Shown one piece after another: positions 9,230 through 13,245 of a stretch of 13,245 nucleotides of DNA (its first letter is position 1; every line of letters starts with the position of its first letter). The stretch comes from Monoraphidium neglectum. Its lineage: Eukaryota > Chlorophyta > Chlorophyceae > Sphaeropleales > Selenastraceae. The DNA is taken from positions 1,955 to 15,199 of the forward strand of contig NW_014012598.1 of NCBI RefSeq assembly GCF_000611645.1, read 5' to 3'. The position numbers and the translations under genes were made by a program. Below the pieces are notes generated by a model. The model made no database searches, was not told the DNA's origin, and saw only the letters and a program-made list of their open reading frames with translations.

Positions 9230-11641
9230 ATGGTGCTGATCATTGAAAATTCAAAGCTGAAGATAGGCGTCGATCCTGACCGGTGGGCTGCGCAGTAACA
9301 GGGCAGAGAGTAATCACCCAGCCTACCTTGCGGGGTCGCACCTGGCTCGAGCAGCCCGACCGGCGTGGCAGAACCAGTGTGCAGACAAGATGAAGGGGCA
9401 TGTCCTAGATGCCTGGCAGCTCGCAGGCCCCCCCCACACACACACTGCATACACACACGCCTCGCGTCACGCACCTCGCCATGCAGCGGCGGCGCGGTCA
9501 GCTGGCTGGGGCGCGGCGGGTCTGGTGAGAACCTGCTGAACGCGTTCGACTGCGGCCGGTTCCTCCAGCAGTCATACTACGGGATCGAAGACGGCAGCGA
9601 CTGGAATGGCAAGCCGTGGCGCTGGAATCCGTGAGCGCCGCTCGTGCGTTGCCGGCCCCGGCGCTGTATGCGCTGCTGCATGCGCGGCGGCATCGCCGCA
9701 GGCCCGACCGCTGCATGCGTCAATGCATGCGCCGCTGAATGCGCCACTGGATGCACCACTGCATGCGCCGCTGCCAGTGCCCATGCGGGGGCGGGCCCGC
9801 CGCCGGGCTGCGCGGTCGCCGGAGCCTGGAGTGCTGCAGCGCGGCGTGCATACGGCCACCGTGGTCAGGGCTCGCGATTGGCCTTGAATTGAGCCGTCCC
9901 ATTGGCTCGCGGGCACGCCCGCGCAGGGTGCAGGGCGGCAGCTGGCAGAACCAGCCGGCGCGCGTGCTGGAGTGCTCGCGCCCCTCCAACAACAACCTGC
10001 GGACGCGGGTCAACCCGCGCAACTGGGCGGGGCAGCAGCTGGTCGATGACGTCACCATGAGTGCCAACATAACGCTGCAGGCGGACCACATCCACCTGGT
10101 GCGGGTTGTGGCGGCTGCAATGGCGCAGGCACCATTCCCTGGGGTGGGGGCAGGGGGACCTGAGCGAGGAAGGGTGTCATCACCTTTGTACAGGATTGGG
10201 CAGGCATGGGGTTGTTTCACAGACAGTCCACAAGCTCTCCACAGGCAATAGAAATGGTGCACGAGGCCCGGCTGAAGCGAAACACTGGTGCATGCACGCC
10301 TGCGCCATGCACTCCCAGCGTCCCCGACCCCGACCCCGACCCCCGCGCCCCACCCCACCCGGCCCTCGAAGGAGCACTCATTTGAATACACCGGCGCGAC
10401 AGAGCACCCCCCGCGCATCCAGGAGCTGCCCGCGGTGTTTGTGGTGCGGCGGCTGTCGCAGCTGGTCTTCTACAACGGGGACAAGCCCTGGACAGGCGGC
10501 ATCTTGCAGGCGCGGCATGTTTTTGAGGGGCAGGGCAAGAGCATCAGCTGCACCCGCGACTGCGAATGCGAGTGGATTGCAACGCGGTTGAGCTGCCTGT
10601 TTGACCAGGCTGTTGCTTGGCCTGGTGGGGTCATGCCTTGGCTGCATTGACAGCTGAACTGAACCTCAAGTATGCTTCGCAATATGAGGCCCCCTTGTCG
10701 AGCGCCTGCTCTGCCCAAGCCCCTCTCCCCGCCTAACACGAAACATGACATGTGCGTGACACACCGACACCCGCCCTTGACCCGCCCCGCAGGCCAAGAC
10801 CCCCGGATTTCCAAACGTCGATGAGAAGATGGACGAGAACTGGGCCGCGTGGGTTGACCCCAGCACACGCGAGGGCGTGGGGGTCTGGGTGCCGTGGTGC
10901 AAGTGAGCGGCCCAGAGGGGGTGGCATGGGTGATTTTTGGGGAGGATGTCGTAGGGCTGGGCATACTGGCATGAGGGCTGGCTAGGCAATCTGAACCTCC
11001 CAATTGTCTGCCGCATCACGGGCATGGTGCTTGAGCAGCCAACGGCTGCAGCCTCGACTTGCGTGTTTGCCCTGCAAACCTGCTCCACTCCCATCCTCCT
11101 CAGCAGTTGACGTGGAGTCGGTCTGAATCATCGGCACCCGACCCCTGCCGCACTGCTACCGACCCAGCCTCCCTCTCCCACATCCCCCCCCCCCAGCACG
11201 ATGACGTCATACCGTGTCGGCGACGACGACAACAGCTGCGAATGCTGCGACTGCTGGTGGGCTGCAAGAGTGATCCCAGGGGCTCATACCATCGCAGCTG
11301 CGCAGAGTGAAGATGAAACAGCCTTGATCACACTGTGATCACGGGGTGGGGGTGCTGCACCCCCCACCCCTGCCTGCCAATCCGACGCCTTACACACCCT
11401 TCCCCTAACGACTGGTCCGCGGAACCGCAATTGCCGCCCACCCGCGGAGCGCAGCTATTTCGCGCCTACCATACGCTTCGCTGTGACCCCCGGCATGAGC
11501 TTCACGTACCACGCCTTTATATGCGTGGGCCCCGTGGACGAGATGCGCACCACCTTCAATAACATCCGCGGCTGGGCCCTCGCGAACCGCCCCGAGTGGC
11601 TGACCTGCCCGATCCCGGGGGCGGCGCCGGCGGTGAGCTAG
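9230..11641 (+). CDS. Seven-exon conserved hypothetical protein (bacterial-like family)
   Basis: Proposed exons: 9230-9282, 9487-9630, 9927-10104, 10372-10518, 10793-10902, 11197-11256 and 11455-11641 (TAG), giving about 292 residues. Phases fit throughout: each split codon is completed by the next exon. Landmarks in order are ENSKLKIGVDPDR|GGAVSW, NLLNAFDCGRFLQQSYYG, KPWRWNPVQGGSWQNQPARV, QELPAVFVVRRL, NGDKPWTGG, DENWAAWVDPS, CYFAPTIRFAVTPGMSFTYH and GPVDEMRTTFNNIRGW. From memory this order matches a family of uncharacterised proteins common in bacteria (GGAI...NL.N..D.GR..QQS.Y at the front, T..W.A.V.....G.GVY in the middle, ...LDEIR near the end); I have not searched for it. The enzymatic role is unknown. 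There is no signal peptide from this ATG, but an upstream exon is possible. The end of exon 4 is the least certain border. The stop could also be bypassed by splicing at 11633. Confidence 0.68.
9631..9926 (+). other. Intron 2 of the plus-strand gene, holding a minisatellite
   Basis: GTGAGC donor after AATCC and GCGCAG acceptor before GGTGCAG. The split proline codon (CC|G) joins WRWNP to VQGGSW, which are contiguous in the family as I remember it. A 12-base tandem repeat lies inside. Confidence 0.75.
9715..9774 (+). repeat. 12-base minisatellite, five imperfect copies
   Basis: Units of 12 bases begin at 9715, 9727, 9739, 9751 and 9763. The last four are ATGCGCCGCTGA, ATGCGCCACTGG, ATGCACCACTGC and ATGCGCCGCTGC; the first, ATGCGTCAATGC, is more diverged. 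It lies inside intron 2, so the repetitive ORFs across it are not coding. Confidence 0.85.
10322..10360 (-). repeat. C-rich tract, G-quadruplex-prone on the minus strand
   Basis: The plus strand has three CCCCGAC units followed by CCCCC and CCCC blocks, ending near 10360. The minus strand therefore carries at least four runs of four or more G within about 40 bases. It lies in intron 3, just upstream of the proposed acceptor at 10371, and may serve as the C-rich pyrimidine tract. Confidence 0.75.
11325..11341. repeat. Inverted repeat TGATCAC-3-GTGATCA
   Basis: Perfect seven-base arms around a three-base spacer (ACT), inside intron 6. Confidence 0.8.
11343..11370. repeat. G-rich/C-rich inverted repeat
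   Basis: GGGGTGGGGGTGC is followed after one base by GCACCCCCCACCCC. The arms are complementary apart from one extra C. It starts two bases after the previous inverted repeat and lies inside intron 6. Confidence 0.8.
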
Positions 11642-12189
11642 AAAGATAGTGCCGACCCGGGAATGGTGTGCGCGCCCATGAGCCGGTTGGTGGGGACGGC
11701 CCGGCTGCAAGCTCGGATCACTTGTATATCCTTGACCAGCCGCAACGCGCGCAGTGCCGCCCGCCGCGTCCTCATCCGCCCCCCGCAGCTGCCGGGTCGC
11801 CGCCCGCCCGAGCCCGGACAGCGCCCGGGGCAGGCCAGCGCGCCCGCCAGCCAGGAGTCGCCCGGGACGATTGCCCAAACTTGCTGCGCGATTCAATAGC
11901 ACACGCGGCGCGCGCAGCCGTGTCGCTGCAGGATGCCGCATTGTCTCTGGGCTCCCATGTGTCTTTGACTGCAAATGCTGGCGTCAACTGGGACGAGGTC
12001 GCCCTTCGGATGCTTGCCTGTGAGCGTGTTTGCTGGTTTATAATTCAATTTGCCTTCAGCAGCCACATTTGCATTGTATTAGTTCTGGCGGGCCGCTTTG
12101 TGCATTCACGCATTCTTTGAGCCACTTGGCTGCATGTTTGGTAGAGCTCAGTAGCCTGTGTCGAGTTGGCGACCTTGAAAGTCTGCAAA

Positions 12190-12194
12190 TGTAA
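12190..12194 (+). terminator. Candidate TGTAA polyadenylation signal of the plus-strand gene
   Basis: First plus-strand TGTAA after the stop at 11641, about 550 bases downstream; a second is at 12285-12289. Confidence 0.4.
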
Positions 12195-12637
12195 TGACCA
12201 CATTTGGAGGACAAACAGGGGCAGCATGACTCCAACATTGTGCGGCGCTCTGTCGGCGCGCTCCCGGCTGACCATCCCGTCGCATGTAACAGCGCCGTTA
12301 TTGCAAGCAAGCACGCGGGAGGGCAGAGCTAGTCGTTGCTGACCTGCTTCTATGCAACCCAACTGACATGCTCAAGTGAGGTTGAGTGATGCGGAGGGAT
12401 CTGGTGCCGCCGTGGCGCCATGGCTGTCCTTGTCAGCGTGGACATCCTGCGTGCAAACCTGCTGATCCCAAGCACCAGTGGGCTGTCAAAGTGATAGATT
12501 GTCTTGATACAAAGGACACCCGGGATTTTGTGGAAGCTTGACTGATTCACCGCCCCACGCCAAGATTCAGTCAAACCAAGCCGCAAGTCAACCCAGCGAG
12601 CGCCAACACACGCGAATCACATGGGTCTGGTTGTTTG

Positions 12638-12642
12638 TTACA
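12638..12642 (-). terminator. Candidate TGTAA polyadenylation signal of the CPL-like gene
   Basis: Plus-strand TTACA (minus-strand TGTAA), 19 bases beyond the TGA at 12664-12662. It is the only such motif close behind this stop. Confidence 0.5.
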
Positions 12643-12661
12643 TTTTTCGATGGCGACGGCA

Positions 12662-13245
12662 TCAGCCCTTTTTTCTCCGCGCCTTCTTGGCCGCTGGCTG
12701 CTGCTCTGCCTTGCCGCTTCCCTTTGCCGCCGCACCATTGGCTGGCGCTGCAGCACTGCCGCCGCCCTCCTTGGCTGCGGGCTTCCGCCCCGCCGCGCCG
12801 GCCTTCCGCTTCGCAGCCACCGCCGCCGCCGCGCCGCCGCCCTCGGCGCCCGGCGGCCCGCTGCCGCCGTGCTTGGTGACCCAGCTGTCTAGGTCCCCTT
12901 CGACTAGCGGCCGCAGCTCCTCCGACGCCTCTGCCGCCACGTCCCGCTCGCCGCAGACCACCAGCGCGGCGAGCACCTTGTCCGCGTGCCCGCCGGCCCA
13001 GTGCTGGCAGCGCCCGCGCAGGGCGCCGCCCCACAGCGCGCGCACAAACGCCCGTGCGCCGTCGCCGCCGGGGCCCTCCTCTGTCGACGCAAGGATCAGC
13101 CGCCGCAGCGCCCTGCTGGCAAAGTAGTCGGTCAGCAGCGGCCCCGGCTCCACCTCCGCCTCCCCCGCCGCGCCGCCCTCATCCGCGCCGCTGCCCCCGT
13201 CCGCCCCCCCGCTGCCCCTTCCGCTTCTTCCCTTTCTTTTGCTGC
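12662..13245 (-). CDS. C-terminal part of a PUM3/Puf6-like (CPL domain) protein, cut by right edge
   Basis: The frame is open from the right edge to TGA at 12664-12662, about 193 residues. The first visible residues are basic (QQKKGKKRKGQRG), then acidic/glycine-rich. Next comes a helical segment: DYFASRALRRLILAS, then FVRALWGGALRGRCQHWAGG, HADKVLAALVVCGERDVA and ELRPLVEGDLDSWV. The spacing of FA..L, the central Trp-Ala, the L-aliphatic-x-C block and the closing L..LV resembles the CPL region at the end of human PUM3 and yeast Puf6 (recalled, not searched). The last roughly 70 residues are an Ala/Lys/Gly-rich tail ending AAKKARRKKG, a likely nuclear/nucleolar localisation signal. Members bind RNA in ribosome biogenesis. 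A GTG at 13153 could be read as a start, but the upstream frame is coding-like and the family is much longer, so this is an internal fragment. Another Puf-like protein such as Nop9 is the alternative. Confidence 0.55.
   Translation of the reverse strand, partial: SKRKGRSGRGSGGADGGSGADEGGAAGEAEVEPGPLLTDYFASRALRRLILASTEEGPGGDGARAFVRALWGGALRGRCQHWAGGHADKVLAALVVCGERDVAAEASEELRPLVEGDLDSWVTKHGGSGPPGAEGGGAAAAVAAKRKAGAAGRKPAAKEGGGSAAAPANGAAAKGSGKAEQQPAAKKARRKKG

Larger units (their letters stand above)
11257..11454 (+). other. Intron 6 of the plus-strand gene, with two hairpins
   Basis: Donor CTG|GTGGGC at 11257 and acceptor GCGCAG ending at 11454. The two-base remainder of exon 6 plus the first base of exon 7 makes a Cys codon. 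The intron contains two adjacent inverted repeats. Confidence 0.65.
11642..12661. other. Convergent intergenic region, no supportable gene
   Basis: This lies between the plus-strand gene end (11641) and the stop of the minus-strand gene (12662). Bases 11740-11890 are GC-rich with a long open frame, and GC content falls clearly after about 11900, as expected of 3' UTR. Plus-strand TGTAA motifs at 12190-12194 and 12285-12289 are candidate poly(A) signals for the seven-exon gene. A further coding exon at about 11753-12120 is possible if the donor at 11633 is used, but nothing recognisable is encoded. Confidence 0.5.

Noticed and set aside
9720..10418. Minus-strand ORF of 232 codons
   Set aside because: It is antisense to exon 3 and to the minisatellite and C-rich intron tract; its length reflects those repeats.
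11325..11370. Bacterial-type rho-independent terminator
   Set aside because: Hairpins are present, but there is no T-run after them and the surrounding genes are spliced, so a prokaryotic terminator makes no sense here.
11668..12120. 150-codon plus-strand ORF downstream of the seven-exon gene
   Set aside because: It starts inside the likely 3' UTR, has no motif, and its second half has non-coding-like base composition. It is kept only as an alternative terminal exon.
1..13245. CRISPR array, toxin-antitoxin or phage-defence operon
   Set aside because: No regularly spaced direct repeats and no operon structure; splice sites and TGTAA signals point to a eukaryotic nuclear genome.

Overview
The window looks like nuclear DNA of a green alga (Chlorophyta). 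Coding stretches are very GC-rich with alanine- and arginine-rich proteins. Genes are broken by introns of roughly 160-370 bases with GT...AG borders. TGTAA, the usual chlorophyte polyadenylation signal, follows several genes. No Shine-Dalgarno-led operons are visible. The exact species cannot be read from the sequence; a GC-rich core chlorophyte is my inference.

Layout. From 1 to about 8161 there are three tandem paralogues, all on the minus strand. The leftmost runs off the left edge (1-1979), the middle one is 2946-5131 and the right one is 5954-8161. Each has a first exon of about 900 nt (F-box-like N terminus plus degenerate leucine-rich repeats), one intron in the same place and phase (phase 2), and a second exon of about 1 kb with more leucine-rich repeats. 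Read as simple open frames they look like six unrelated ORFs; they are three two-exon genes.

After a gene-poor stretch (8162-9229) a plus-strand gene follows (9230-11641). I rebuilt it as seven exons whose phases fit end to end. It encodes a conserved protein of about 290 residues rich in Gly, Trp and Tyr motifs, resembling a family of uncharacterised proteins I recall mostly from bacteria. Its function is unknown. Its introns hold a 12-base minisatellite, a C-rich/G-quadruplex-prone tract and a pair of adjacent hairpins.

Facing it on the minus strand at the right edge (12662-13245) is the last part of a gene with a PUM3/Puf6-type CPL-domain-like end and a lysine-rich tail, so probably a nucleolar RNA-binding protein.

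The F-box-like array looks like a locally expanding family of substrate adaptors for protein ubiquitination (family knowledge plus inference). The two right-hand genes have no evident functional link to it. I see no CRISPR array, rRNA, convincing tRNA or intact mobile element.
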